A stretch of DNA of 64,000 nt from Bradyrhizobium sp. AZCC 2262 (GTDB taxonomy: Bacteria > Pseudomonadota > Alphaproteobacteria > Rhizobiales > Xanthobacteraceae): NCBI RefSeq assembly GCF_036924535.1, contig NZ_JAZHRT010000001.1, positions 5,642,001 to 5,706,000 of the forward strand, given 5' to 3'. The position numbers were made by a program, and so were the translations under genes. The notes beneath the pieces are model-generated. The model saw nothing but the letters and a program-made list of their open reading frames with translations, made no database searches and was not told the origin of the DNA. Shown piece by piece: positions 43,744 to 52,935 of this stretch. Position 1 is the stretch's first letter. Each line of letters opens with the position of its first letter.

Positions 43744-44484
43744 TCAAAACGATTCTACTGTTACTGCAAAAACATAGCCGATACCTCGTTCGGTCAGGAT
43801 GACGCTTGGTGCACCTGGATCGGCCTTCAATTTGCGCCGTAGCCGTAGGACTTGAACATCGATGCTTCGATCGAAGACGTCCTCGTGAGTTCGGGTAGCT
43901 TGCAGCAATTGCTCCCGCGTAAGCGGACGCTGAGGTGCTTTAAGAAAGGCAAGCAACAAGGTATACTCGCCCTTAGTGAGCGACACTGGAGCGCCGTTGG
44001 GATCGACCAGTCTTCGTGCGCGACGTTCAACCTGCCACCCGCCAAATGTGTACCCGCCTCGTTCGCTATCGCGAACTCGCGCGACGCGTCCCATTTCCTG
44101 CCGCCGCAACACAGCTCGGACGCGAGCGAGTAATTCCCTTAGACTGAAAGGTTTGACGATGTAATCGTCAGCACCGAGCTCGAGGCCGACGACACGATCG
44201 ACTTCGTCGAGACGGTGGCCCGTCATGATGATGATTGGAACATCCGAATGCGCCCGTATTTCGCTCAGGAGATCCAGTCCGTCATCCTGTCCCAAGCGGA
44301 GATCGAGGAGGATCAAGCAGGGATTCATCGCCTCCAGATGATGATTCAAACTCGCTCGGTTAGACACCGCGCTCACAGGCACATTGTGTTCTTCGAAGTA
44401 GCGGGCCACCATTCGGCGCATCGCCGGATCATCGTCAACAATAACGACGTGGCCCCCGCCCCTTTTGCGGGCCTCATCGCTCAT
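43744..44484 (-). CDS. OmpR-family response regulator (paralog 1)
   Basis: A 246-aa regulator, MSDEARKRGGGHVVIVDDDPAMRRMVARYFEEHNVPVSAVS. The receiver has the acidic pair DDD, phospho-Asp in CLILLDLRLGQDDG, Thr in IIIMTGH and Lys in YIVKPFSL. The C-terminal winged helix has SLTKGEYTLLLAFLKAPQRPLTREQLLQATR and DRSIDVQVLRLRRKL. It is strongly similar to the regulator at 52065, to the last residues. No kinase is adjacent; the split hybrid kinase at 52936 is the nearest. Start is uncertain: no strong ribosome site at 44484. Confidence 0.92.
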   Translation of the reverse strand: MSDEARKRGGGHVVIVDDDPAMRRMVARYFEEHNVPVSAVSNRASLNHHLEAMNPCLILLDLRLGQDDGLDLLSEIRAHSDVPIIIMTGHRLDEVDRVVGLELGADDYIVKPFSLRELLARVRAVLRRQEMGRVARVRDSERGGYTFGGWQVERRARRLVDPNGAPVSLTKGEYTLLLAFLKAPQRPLTREQLLQATRTHEDVFDRSIDVQVLRLRRKLKADPGAPSVILTERGIGYVFAVTVESF

Positions 44485-45081
44485 GCGGGGGCTATCTCGA
44501 TTGAGATCCAAGTTTCCGCAAGAGTACCTCCATCCACCGGGGCCGTCAGTCATCGGTTTGGGCTCGCCTAGTTCTGCGCTTGAGCGTCTAGGCTTGTTCA
44601 CGCTCCACCAATTCGACGCGACACTCGTAGGCAGTTTGTCGCGCGGTTCGTTTTTGCGTAGAGAAGCAATCACCATTCCAGTCCCTCCAATGGCACCCGC
44701 TGCCATTTGCGAAACACATGTTGCTCTTACTGGAGCGGGGCCAATTGGCGTTTCTGGACAAGTCGCTCACGTCGTCGTGACTTCGCCGTCAGCGCTTCTT
44801 TAGGAGCACATGTTCGAAAGGGATATCATCGCCTCTATAGGCGCAATGGATGACCGTGAGATCGCCGCATCGCCCTTGGAAGCAGCGCGGCACGGCGGAC
44901 GCCACGGGATCAGCGATTTAGTTGAGGAGGTTTTGGACTTGGGGTTCGGATCGGTCAAATCGTCGGTTCAGCGTCGATAGCGTCACATTTGACGAAGGCA
45001 TTCATGGTTGTTGCGCCTCAATTTTTCCGCGACCGCTCCCCCCAACTCACCCGCACACCTCGAAGTAATGGCCTTTTTGCT
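44485..45081. other. Spacer between response regulator and AraC gene
   Basis: About 600 bases with no convincing gene on either strand; short frames lack codon bias. Should contain the response-regulator promoter, but no box stands out. Confidence 0.5.
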
Positions 45082-45963
45082 TCATGCGCGACTTGGTGAA
45101 AGGGAGTTTGCAGCACGAGAGATTGCATAAGTTACGCGGAAGTTTGCGTTTACCGTGTGAACTTCCTCGGCCGGCGCCGTACGAAAGAAGTCCTCCGGCG
45201 GCTGGCCGATTATACGATTGAACTCATTGATCATATGTGCCTGATCGGTGAAGCCGCAGGCGTAAGCAGTATCCACCCAGGCCCGTCCGTCTCGCCTCGC
45301 CTCCAGAACCTTTTCGATGCGGGCGATGCGTGCAAACTGCTTCGGGCTTGTCCCAAACGTGCCCTGAAAGTGGCGCTGTAGGTGCCGCTGGCTGATGTCA
45401 AGTTTCGAGGCGAGCCGCCACACAGGTAAGGCGGGATAGCGCCGCAAGAGCAATGCGGCACGGGATGCTGCGGACTCTGGCCGGATGTGGCGCATGTGAC
45501 CCAGTAGAAAGCTTTCGACGTACGCCACCCTCTCAGCGCTGTCCCTAGCCTCCGCCAGCATCTCTTCCAGCAAGATCACTTCGCCGACGTTAAATAGACT
45601 ACCGAGCTCGATCTTAGTGTCCGCAAACTCTTGCAGGGGTGCGCCGAGCATGCGGACGGCCACCTCCGGTTTCAGGCAAGCAATGATGACTCCGAGCGGA
45701 CCCCTGGGGTGCGTGCTGACAACACCAGTCTGACCTTGGGTCGCGAAGAGTTGGTACTCGCTGCGGCTGTGGCTCCTGGAACCGAATCGCCAGTCCGAAC
45801 GCAACGGCACTCTGTATTGCGCGATCAAAAGTATCGCGGTGCCTGGCGGATGCTTAATTGTAAGCGCCCTTGCCGCGGCGCCATCGGCAACGTCCCAATC
45901 CCAGATTGCGTCCACAATATCTACGAGCGAACGCGGATGGAAAACCTTGAAAGACCCCGGCAT
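45082..45963 (-). CDS. AraC-family transcriptional regulator
   Basis: A 293-aa regulator with GGAGGAG six bases before the ATG. The N-terminal sensor half (IWDWDVADGAAARALTIKHPPGTAILLIAQYR) is not assignable to a ligand. The C-terminal half has two helix-turn-helix motifs: LPVWRLASKLDISQRHLQRHFQGTFGTSPKQFARIARIEKVLEARR and WVDTAYACGFTDQAHMINEFNRIIGQPPEDF. The 20 residues around IEKVLEARRDGRAWVDTAYACGF recur in degraded form in the fragment just upstream (46100-46195), so the locus was once duplicated. Confidence 0.92.
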   Translation of the reverse strand: MPGSFKVFHPRSLVDIVDAIWDWDVADGAAARALTIKHPPGTAILLIAQYRVPLRSDWRFGSRSHSRSEYQLFATQGQTGVVSTHPRGPLGVIIACLKPEVAVRMLGAPLQEFADTKIELGSLFNVGEVILLEEMLAEARDSAERVAYVESFLLGHMRHIRPESAASRAALLLRRYPALPVWRLASKLDISQRHLQRHFQGTFGTSPKQFARIARIEKVLEARRDGRAWVDTAYACGFTDQAHMINEFNRIIGQPPEDFFRTAPAEEVHTVNANFRVTYAISRAANSLSPSRA

Positions 45964-46099
45964 TACTCTCCTCCACGCCGAGGCGCGTCTTGACGGGCAA
46001 GGCCCATTAGATTCGTCGACCGCGCGTGCGCGAACTTTTCCTTTCGAGCATACTCACTTCGTTCGGAGTTGCGACGAGGATCTCGTTGCGTTGCGGGAC

Positions 46100-46195
46100 T
46101 TGCATGAAAAAAGCCGCGGGTGTGAGCGACATCCGCCCGAGTCGATCCGTCCCAGCGCGCCGCCAGTGCCTTCTCCACCTGCGAGGCGGGCAAAC
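46100..46195 (-). pseudogene. Fragment of an AraC-family gene
   Basis: About 90 bases align with codons for IEKVLEARRDGRAWVDTAYACGF in the adjacent AraC gene; here they read VEKALAARWDGSTRADVAHTRGF. The plus-strand strings aagccgcgggtgtgagcgac and aagccgcaggcgtaagcag are clearly related. No functional protein is left. Confidence 0.7.
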
Positions 46196-46197
46196 CG

Positions 46198-46404
46198 CTA
46201 GTCCCAAACGCGGCACGGGAGCCCCGCTATAACGCGAGACGCCGCGCTGAAGAGGTGGAAGACGGATAACTCCAAGGGTTTGCCTGCCGCCTTCATCGGT
46301 CCAAACTCACCGAGGTAGATACCCTCGGCGATCAAGATGCGTCCAATCGCTAGTAGCGCGTTAAGATTTCCCGTCAAGGGAGCCAAAGCAATGAGATTTT
46401 TCAT
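46198..46404 (-). pseudogene. N-terminal fragment of a GT1 glycosyltransferase
   Basis: Starts MKNLIALAPLTGNLNALLAIGRILIAEGI, a clear match to MKILIVSTPATGHLNPLLAIGHLLIAEGH of the intact glycosyltransferase at 39806-41188, then diverges and stops. The next about 150 bases upstream are also similar between the two loci. Only about 29 of 460 codons are conserved. Confidence 0.8.
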
Positions 46405-46977
46405 GTGATCCTGTGGCTCTGATAGCCGAAAAAACCCAGCCACGAGCACCTAATCTAGAGAGCAGTCCGGCTAATTGGCTCAAGCAGAGAAGAAGCTGGA
46501 CGGTCGCGGTTACATCTCGATTTCGGAGCGGTGCGAAATCGTTACCGTTGTAATGCCTAGCGAGCTGATTCAGTTCAACTCTCCGACAAGCATCACAGGA
46601 TGACCGGTTTGTCGCCAACTAAACCGATCAAACGCTGAAGGCTTTATCCGCTCAACGAGTAATCGTCCCGGGCCATGTCACGAAATTCCGAGTGGGCGCC
46701 AGGCCGGACCCGGGTAATCGTATTCCGGGGCACACTAATCGGCCGATAGTTTTCTTTGGGGTGCCATCCCCCGCTCTTACGCCCCTGCGCGAGCTCGCTA
46801 GGCGTTTCGAAACCGCACGCCTTCCCCCGTTTGCTCGCTGTGAAAAAGTGAATTCGATACCGCAGTCGTGTTGGGGAGTGCTGTCATTACATTCGTAGCA
46901 AAGATCAGCTTTATCTAACGTCTTTCGACATAGACGTGTCAACGCCGCCGCCTAAATGGAAGCTGTGGAGGCTAACC
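46405..46977. other. Spacer including a duplicated upstream region
   Basis: 46405-46560 is related to 41189-41330 (compare ggttacatctcgatttcggagcgg with ggttacggctcgacttcagagcgg in short blocks). The remainder to 46977 shows no gene apart from the ribosome site TGGAGG of the next one. Confidence 0.55.
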
Positions 46978-47196
46978 ATGCTACATTCGAAACCAGTCTA
47001 TGATCCACCGACCCTTGCAGTTTTGCGGCGTGTACTGGACGAGGTGCTGACTGATCATCTATTTTTGAAGTCGACCTCAACGTCCGCACTTGAAATTGCC
47101 GAATTCATACTTGGACAAGCTGCGACCGGCGAACGGGACCTTGAACGTTTGAAATCTTCGGCGTTGGACAAAATCGCTGCGCAGCTGTCGGATTAA
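46978..47196 (+). CDS. Small hypothetical protein
   Basis: A 72-aa soluble protein from the ATG at 46978 (TGGAGG six bases upstream): MLHSKPVYDPPTLAVLRRVLDEVLTDHLF. It ends in ALEIAEFILGQAATGERDLERLKSSALDKIAAQLSD, which looks helical. A GTG at 46936 is in frame but less likely. I recall similar short proteins in Bradyrhizobium, with no function known. Confidence 0.72.
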   Translation: MLHSKPVYDPPTLAVLRRVLDEVLTDHLFLKSTSTSALEIAEFILGQAATGERDLERLKSSALDKIAAQLSD

Positions 47197-47394
47197 CCAC
47201 CCGTATGCCTCGCTTGCTGGAAGATGGGGGCGGTAGCAGGGCCGGGCCATTTTGCAGGGGGCGCCTCACACCTTTGTCGAGTCCCTTGCCACCCCTCACC
47301 GCCGCAGTCGAGGTCAGGCATGCTACTCATGTTTCAAGACAATAGTCGTCGAACGACACGCGCGTTCGGCGTAAGCACTCTTTGGCACAGACGA

Positions 47395-47871
47395 TTATCT
47401 TATGGGCCAAGCAATTCGGCGAGCACTTGGCGCCTCAAAGTCAGTCGCAACGGCAGCTTGCAACATTGCGCGCAAGTCCGCCGAGCGCTTCCGGCCGAAC
47501 GTACCTTCGAATTGAGCCTGGGCTATGGACCATTTCTTGGCCGCTGCCTGTAGGCGCTTCTCTCCTGCCTTGGTCAAGTGAAGCTCCTTGGAGCGCCGAT
47601 CGTTTGCAGATGATTCGATTCTGATCAGACCGTCTCGCTCCAACGGAAGAATGTTGCGTCCGAGCGTCGTGCGATCCATTACAATATCCTCTGCCAGCAC
47701 ATTGATTGTCGAAGGTCCCTTTTCCTGCAGATTCGCAAGGATCGTGAATTGCGTCGTGCGCAAGCCCGTCGACGCCAATACTTGATCATAAAATTGCGTT
47801 ATATGCCTGGCCGCCGAACGAACGGCGAGGCAGTTGCACACATCAAAAGACTGTGCGGCATCGACCGGCAT
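47395..47871 (-). CDS. MarR-family transcriptional regulator
   Basis: A 158-aa winged-helix regulator: CLAVRSAARHITQFYDQVLASTGLRTTQFTILANLQEKGPSTINVLAEDIVMDRTTLGRNILPLERDGLI. The wing is RIESSANDRRSKELHLTKAGEKRL. It probably represses itself and the divergent molybdenum-enzyme genes; related dyads overlap both promoters (47904-47933 and 48065-48102). Confidence 0.93.
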   Translation of the reverse strand: MPVDAAQSFDVCNCLAVRSAARHITQFYDQVLASTGLRTTQFTILANLQEKGPSTINVLAEDIVMDRTTLGRNILPLERDGLIRIESSANDRRSKELHLTKAGEKRLQAAAKKWSIAQAQFEGTFGRKRSADLRAMLQAAVATDFEAPSARRIAWPIR

Positions 47872-47903
47872 CGTAGTTCCTCAATCGATTGACAAATGTT
47901 TGC

Positions 47904-47933
47904 CGTATATAGGCGCATATACGCGGGTGTCAA
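47904..47933 (-). promoter_or_regulatory. marR-type promoter with overlapping operator
   Basis: CGTATAT-AGGCGC-ATATACG (47904-47923) is a perfect 7-bp inverted repeat. On the minus strand a TTGACA -35 (47928-47933) and a TATATA -10 (47906-47911) flank a 16-base spacer, so the dyad covers the promoter of the MarR gene and would allow self-repression. Confidence 0.8.
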
Positions 47934-48064
47934 CTGAAGCCGTCTGACATCCGGTAACAGCCCTGAACTCCGCCTGCCGACAGCACGATCTTCTCCGCGT
48001 GAAGAGCAGACCGTCGCCATCGCCGACCGGTTCCGACTACTCGGGACCGGAGACTGCCGTTTTC

Positions 48065-48102
48065 TTGACAATGGTGCCGACGCGCCTATTTACGCGTATA
48101 TA
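48065..48102 (+). promoter_or_regulatory. Promoter and operator of the molybdenum-enzyme genes
   Basis: TTGACA (48065-48070) and TATTTA (48087-48092), 16 bases apart, form a promoter facing the [2Fe-2S] subunit gene. TATTTACGCGTATATA at 48087-48102 matches the MarR dyad at 13 of 16 positions and overlaps the -10 box. Confidence 0.72.
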
Positions 48103-48146
48103 CTCCTTTCTTACCAACTACCCTTCTAATCAGCCTCGAGGTGATC

Positions 48147-48599
48147 ATGGCCTACACTATCAAAGTCAACGGAACCTCGCACAGCGTGGATGTCGATGGC
48201 GACACGCCGCTGCTCTGGGTACTACGCGATGTACTCGGCATGACCGGCACGAAGTTCGGATGCGGCAAGGCGCTCTGCGGCGCCTGCACCGTCCATCTGG
48301 ATGGCGCCGCGATCCGCTCCTGTATCACCACGATCGAAAGTCTCGGCACCTCGGAGATCACGACCATTGAAGCCGTCGGCGCGACGACTGCCGGCGCCAA
48401 GATCCAAAAGGCATGGCTCGCTAACGAGGTCGTCCAATGTGGCTATTGCCAGTCCGGCCAGATCATGTCCGCGTCGGCGCTCATCGCTGGTAATCCGCAC
48501 CCCTCGGATTCCGACATCAACGATGCGATGTCGGGCAACGTCTGCCGCTGCGGCACGTATCAGCGCATCCGCGCCGCGATCCGTAGCGCAGCGATCTAA
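48147..48599 (+). CDS. [2Fe-2S] subunit of an isoquinoline 1-oxidoreductase-like enzyme
   Basis: A 150-aa electron-transfer subunit with two clusters. The first motif is [22 protein letters not shown], the second [10 protein letters not shown] ... [16 protein letters not shown] lies before ATG 48147; a GTG at 48141 is two codons longer. The partner Mo subunit follows after 13 bases. Together they hydroxylate N-heteroaromatic or aldehyde substrates with water-derived oxygen. This subgroup usually passes electrons to a cytochrome, and no separate FAD subunit is seen here. Confidence 0.94.
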   Translation: MAYTIKVNGTSHSVDVDGDTPLLWVLRDVLGMTGTKFGCGKALCGACTVHLDGAAIRSCITTIESLGTSEITTIEAVGATTAGAKIQKAWLANEVVQCGYCQSGQIMSASALIAGNPHPSDSDINDAMSGNVCRCGTYQRIRAAIRSAAI

Positions 48600-48612
48600 C
48601 GGAGGATCAATC

Positions 48613-50808
48613 ATGCTTGACCATTTACTGACACAACCGCTCGATCGCCGCAGCTTCCTGAAAGCCGGGGCCGCTCTCGGAGGCGGCCTTACCGTCAACG
48701 TTGTCGTGCCGCACGGGCTCCGCCCCGCCTGGGCTGCGGCCGAGACGTCGCACGGCTTCGCCCCTAACGCATTCGTGCGCATCGACCGCCAAGGCGCGGT
48801 AACGCTGGTGATGCCAATGGTCGAGATGGGCCAGGGCACCTATACTTCGCTCGCCATGCTGCTGGCTGAGGAGCTGGAGGTCGGTCTCGATCAGGTCCGC
48901 CTTGAGCACGCTCCGCCCGACGATGCGCTGTATGCGAATTCGCTTCTCCACGTTCAGACGACCGGCCTTTCGGCATCGATCCGGGCCTTTTGGATTCCAT
49001 TGCGCCATGCCGGCGCGGTTGGTCGCACACTGTTGATTGCGGCTGCAGCCAAGCGATGGGGCGTCGACCCCGCCAATTGCCGCGCGAGACATGGCATGGT
49101 CTCCGCCGGCTCTCGTCGCCTGGGCTACGGTGAATTGGTCGACGCCGCTGCCGCCCTGCCGGTGCTGTCACCCGGCAGTGTACAGCTGAAGAAGCCGAAG
49201 GACTTTACCCTGATCGGCACTCCGGCCAAGCGGTTAGACACACCGGACAAGGTCAATGGGCGCGCGGAATTCGGCATCGACAGCAAGGTGCCCGGAATGA
49301 AGATCGCGGCGATCGCCATCTCGCCCGTCTTCGGCGGCAAGCCGAAATCGGTGGACGAGGCAGCAATGCGCGCCATCAGAGGCGTGCGTCGGGTTGTCCG
49401 GATCGACAATGCCGTTGCCGTGGTCGCCGATCACATGGGCGCGGCCAAGAAAGGGCTGGAGGCGGCCGCCATCCAATGGGACGACGGCCCACATGCGGCG
49501 GTCAACAGTGCCGATATCATCCGCCAGCTAGAGGAGGCGTCGAAGAAACCCGGCGCAATGGCGCGCAATGACGGCGACGCTCAAAATGCGCTCGCCGGGG
49601 CGGCGCAGCGGATCGACGCCGTCTATCAGGTGCCGTTCCTGGCTCATGCCGCGATGGAGCCGATGAACTGCACCGTTCACGTCCAAAAGGATCGCTGCGA
49701 CCTGTGGGTCGGCACGCAGGCGCCGACCCTGACCCAGGCCGCAGTCGCAGAGATAACCGGCCTGCCGAAGGATGCGGTCGAGATCCACAACCACCTGCTC
49801 GGCGGCGGCTTCGGCCGACGGCTGGACGTGGACGGCAGCGTTCGCGCCGTTAAGATCGCGCAACAGGTGGATGGGCCGGTGAAGGTCGTCTGGAGTCGTG
49901 AGGAGGACATCCAGCACGACATGTACCGACCTTATTACTACGACCGGATATCGGCCGGGCTCGACGCGGACGGCAAGCCGGTGGCGTGGACCCACCGTAT
50001 CTCTGGCTCCTCCGTCATGGCCCGCTATACTCCTCCTCTCTTCCGAAATGGTCTCGATCCCGATGCGGTGGAGGGAGCGGCGGAACCGCCCTACGCCTTG
50101 CCGAATATCCATGTCGACTATGTCCGGGTCGAGCCGCCGGGCATTCCGACCGCCTTTTGGCGCGGTGTCGGCACCACTCATAACGTCTTCGTCGTCGAAA
50201 GCTTCATCGACGAGTTGGCGGCGGCGGCGAAGCAGGATCCGGTCGCTTATCGTAAGGCGCTGCTGGGGCACAATCCGCGTGCGCTGGCCGTTCTGACGTT
50301 GGCGACGGAAAAGGCGGGCTGGGGACAGCCTTTACCGGCGCGGCGCGGTCGCGGCGTCTCGGTTCAGTTCGCATTCGGCACCTACCTCTCGCAAGTGGCG
50401 GAGGTTGAAGTCGCGGTCGACGGCTCAGTCAGGGTTCATCGCATCGTCTGCGCTGTCGATTGCGGCCTCGTGGTCAATCCGGACACGATCGCGGCCCAGA
50501 TGCAAGGCGGGTCGATCTTCGGCCTGACCGCCGCCCTGCACGGTGCAATCACCCTGAAGAATGGACGCGTGGAACAAGGCAATTTCGACACCTATCGGCC
50601 AATGCGGATCGATGAGGTGCCGGAGATCGAGATGCATCTGGTCAAGAGCACCGAGGCCCCCGGCGGAATCGGTGAGACTGCGACCGCCGCTGTCGCCCAA
50701 GCGGTGACGAACGCGATCTTCGCCGCTACGGGCAAACGCATCCGCACTCTGCCAATCAACACCGACCTGTTGAGATCCGCGGGTTCAGCGCCGAAAAAGC
50801 CGTCATAA
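48613..50808 (+). CDS. Molybdopterin-binding subunit, isoquinoline 1-oxidoreductase beta-like, Tat-exported
   Basis: A 731-aa subunit from ATG 48613 (GGAGGATCAATC before it). The N-terminus RRSFLKAGAALGGG is a Tat signal, so the folded enzyme is exported to the periplasm. Molybdopterin-binding segments are VEMGQGTYTSLAMLLAEEL, GGGFGRRLDVDGS, and FWRGVGTTHN. The likely catalytic Glu is in GGIGETATAAVAQAVTNAI. Related enzymes also act on aldehydes. Regulation by the divergent MarR protein is likely. Confidence 0.94.
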   Translation: MLDHLLTQPLDRRSFLKAGAALGGGLTVNVVVPHGLRPAWAAAETSHGFAPNAFVRIDRQGAVTLVMPMVEMGQGTYTSLAMLLAEELEVGLDQVRLEHAPPDDALYANSLLHVQTTGLSASIRAFWIPLRHAGAVGRTLLIAAAAKRWGVDPANCRARHGMVSAGSRRLGYGELVDAAAALPVLSPGSVQLKKPKDFTLIGTPAKRLDTPDKVNGRAEFGIDSKVPGMKIAAIAISPVFGGKPKSVDEAAMRAIRGVRRVVRIDNAVAVVADHMGAAKKGLEAAAIQWDDGPHAAVNSADIIRQLEEASKKPGAMARNDGDAQNALAGAAQRIDAVYQVPFLAHAAMEPMNCTVHVQKDRCDLWVGTQAPTLTQAAVAEITGLPKDAVEIHNHLLGGGFGRRLDVDGSVRAVKIAQQVDGPVKVVWSREEDIQHDMYRPYYYDRISAGLDADGKPVAWTHRISGSSVMARYTPPLFRNGLDPDAVEGAAEPPYALPNIHVDYVRVEPPGIPTAFWRGVGTTHNVFVVESFIDELAAAAKQDPVAYRKALLGHNPRALAVLTLATEKAGWGQPLPARRGRGVSVQFAFGTYLSQVAEVEVAVDGSVRVHRIVCAVDCGLVVNPDTIAAQMQGGSIFGLTAALHGAITLKNGRVEQGNFDTYRPMRIDEVPEIEMHLVKSTEAPGGIGETATAAVAQAVTNAIFAATGKRIRTLPINTDLLRSAGSAPKKPS

Positions 50809-50921
50809 TAGCATGTCACAAAGGCAACCACTGTCGTCCTGCAAACGTCTGCACGGGTTCGCCAGCCTGTCCCGCCTCGGCCTCTCACGGTGACAAATCG
50901 GCCTTCTACGGGGACAAAAAT

Positions 50922-51830
50922 GTGAGCTCACCATTGAAGAAGATGATGACACGATTCAGCCTGCTGGTTTTCCTGCTCGTGGCTGCGACGCCGCTCCGAC
51001 CCGCTGCCGCGGACGAACTGTGGCAGACGCTGCCGCCAACACCGGCTGCGGTCTCTGGCGGTAGCGCCGGCTTCGCGGACGTGAACGGTATCAGACTCTT
51101 CTATGCCGAGATCGGCGTTGGTCCTCCCGTCGTGTTGCTGCACGGGGGACTTGCCAACTCCGACTATTTCGGCAACCAGGCTCGCGCCCTCGCGCAGGCC
51201 TACCGTGTGATCCTGGTGGACAGCCGTGGTCACGGGCGCAGCACGCGGGACCAGAGGCCGTTTGGCTACGACCTGATGGCTGACGACGTCGTCGCGCTAC
51301 TCGACACACTGAAAATCGACAAAGCGGCCATCCTCGGCTGGAGCGACGGGGCCATCATCGGCCTCGATCTGGCCATGCGTCATCCCGAGCGGGTGAGCCG
51401 CGTGTTCGCATTCGGCGGCAATACCTCGGTCTCCGGGCTCAAGGACGACTTTGAGAAGAATCCTACCTTCGCCGCGTTTGTAGCGCGCGCCAATCGGGAA
51501 TATGCGCAGCTCTCGGCAACGCCTGAGCAATACACCACATTCCGCGATCAGATCGGCAGGATGTGGGAACACGAGCCGAACTGGACCGACACGCAGCTCC
51601 GGGAGATTCGAACACCGGTATGGGTGGTGGACGGCGAACACGACGAAGGAATCAAGCGGGAGCACACCGAGCATATCGCCGCAACGATTCCAGGCGCGCG
51701 TCTCTTGATTCTCGCCAATGTCAGCCATTTCGCATTTCTGCAGGATCCTATCACATTCAACAACGCGCTCTTGAGCTTCCTCGGCGAGCAGCAGCCGTCG
51801 GCCTCAACACTGCAGGGAGCGCATCCTTGA
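50922..51830 (+). CDS. Secreted alpha/beta hydrolase
   Basis: A 302-aa hydrolase with an N-terminal signal (about residues 8-30, RFSLLVFLLVAATPLRPAAA). Oxyanion segment LLHGGLANSDYFGNQ, nucleophile GWSDGA, Asp in VVDGEHDEG and His in ANVSHFAFLQ. Probably acts in the periplasm. GTG at 50922 or the ATG at 50943 may be the start. It follows the Mo-enzyme genes after 113 bases and could share their transcript. Confidence 0.88.
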   Translation: MSSPLKKMMTRFSLLVFLLVAATPLRPAAADELWQTLPPTPAAVSGGSAGFADVNGIRLFYAEIGVGPPVVLLHGGLANSDYFGNQARALAQAYRVILVDSRGHGRSTRDQRPFGYDLMADDVVALLDTLKIDKAAILGWSDGAIIGLDLAMRHPERVSRVFAFGGNTSVSGLKDDFEKNPTFAAFVARANREYAQLSATPEQYTTFRDQIGRMWEHEPNWTDTQLREIRTPVWVVDGEHDEGIKREHTEHIAATIPGARLLILANVSHFAFLQDPITFNNALLSFLGEQQPSASTLQGAHP

Positions 51831-52064
51831 GCGGGACCGACATGTTCCACCCGACGACCGAGTTCGGGCCGACCGCCGCGCCGCACAGCGCGGGCGCGCT
51901 GAACGACAAGCAAGCGGAGCAGCGCAATTTCAAAGCCTATCGGCTGAAGATTGACGAGGGTGCCGACGATGCGACGCGGCCTCACCGTGGCCGCGGCGAC
52001 TGCCCTGATTCACTCGAGACAGCAGTGAGGACTGCCACGGATCGGCGTCCAGGGCGTTGAGAAT

Positions 52065-52799
52065 ATGAACGACGGAGGCAGTCAGCTGGTTTGCATCCTC
52101 GTAGTCGAAGACGATCCCGACATCAGGCGTATGGTCGTCAACTATTTCGATGGACACAACATACGCTGTCTTTCGGCGTCCGGACGGCACGAGATGGTCC
52201 GTCATTTCGCCCAGAGAGAACCTAGCCTGGTGATCCTCGATCTGAAGCTCGGCCGGGAGAACGGGCTCGACCTCTTGCGCGAGATCAGGTCGCGCTCCAG
52301 CGTCCCTGTCATCATCACCACCGGCCATCATCGCGACGAGGCCGACCAGGTCCTCGGGCTTGAGCTTGGCGCCGATGATTACGTTATCAAGCCGTTCAGC
52401 CTCCGGGAACTGTTGGCGCGAGTACGGGCAGTGTTGCGGAGGCGGGACTCGGCGCGCCTCGAACCTCAGCGAAATGCGGCGCCAGCCCGCTGGCGCTTCG
52501 GCGGCTGGCAGCTCGATGGTCGAACTCGGCGCCTTACCGATCCGAACGGCGCTCCAGTCCCGCTGACGAAGGGCGAATACGCCCTTCTGGTCGCCTTCCT
52601 CAATGCTCCACAGCGACCTCTCAGCCGCGAGACCCTGCTGCAAGCGACTCGCATGAACGAGGATATATTTGATCGCAGCATTGACGTCCAGGTGCTGCGG
52701 CTTCGTCGCAAACTGGAAATCGATCCACGCGCGCCGGGCGTCATTCAGACCGAGCGTGGCGTCGGCTACTTGTTTGCCCTTCCGGTCGAGCGGTTCTGA
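52065..52799 (+). CDS. OmpR-family response regulator (paralog 2)
   Basis: A 244-aa regulator: MNDGGSQLVCILVVEDDPDIRRMVVNYFDGHNI, phospho-Asp in SLVILDLKLGRENG, Thr in VIITTGH and Lys in YVIKPFSL. The DNA-binding half PVPLTKGEYALLVAFLNAPQRPLSRETLLQATR is nearly the same as in paralog 1. It is convergent with the hybrid histidine kinase 137 bases away, its natural partner. No strong ribosome site; the start is taken from alignment with paralog 1. Confidence 0.92.
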   Translation: MNDGGSQLVCILVVEDDPDIRRMVVNYFDGHNIRCLSASGRHEMVRHFAQREPSLVILDLKLGRENGLDLLREIRSRSSVPVIITTGHHRDEADQVLGLELGADDYVIKPFSLRELLARVRAVLRRRDSARLEPQRNAAPARWRFGGWQLDGRTRRLTDPNGAPVPLTKGEYALLVAFLNAPQRPLSRETLLQATRMNEDIFDRSIDVQVLRLRRKLEIDPRAPGVIQTERGVGYLFALPVERF

Positions 52800-52935
52800 C
52801 CGGCGCCTCCTCACGGAGGCGACGCGCAGGGCAACACACCGCGTCGCCAGCACCCATCAAATAAGTAGCACCGGTCACGCTAGCGCCGAGCAGCTTAGTC
52901 GCGTCAAACCAAGACGACCCCAGCCAGGAGTGACG

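Noticed and set aside
48301..48612. N-terminal extension of the molybdenum subunit over the iron-sulfur gene
   Set aside because: Off-frame reading of the [2Fe-2S] gene; the ATG at 48613 has a strong ribosome site and a Tat signal.
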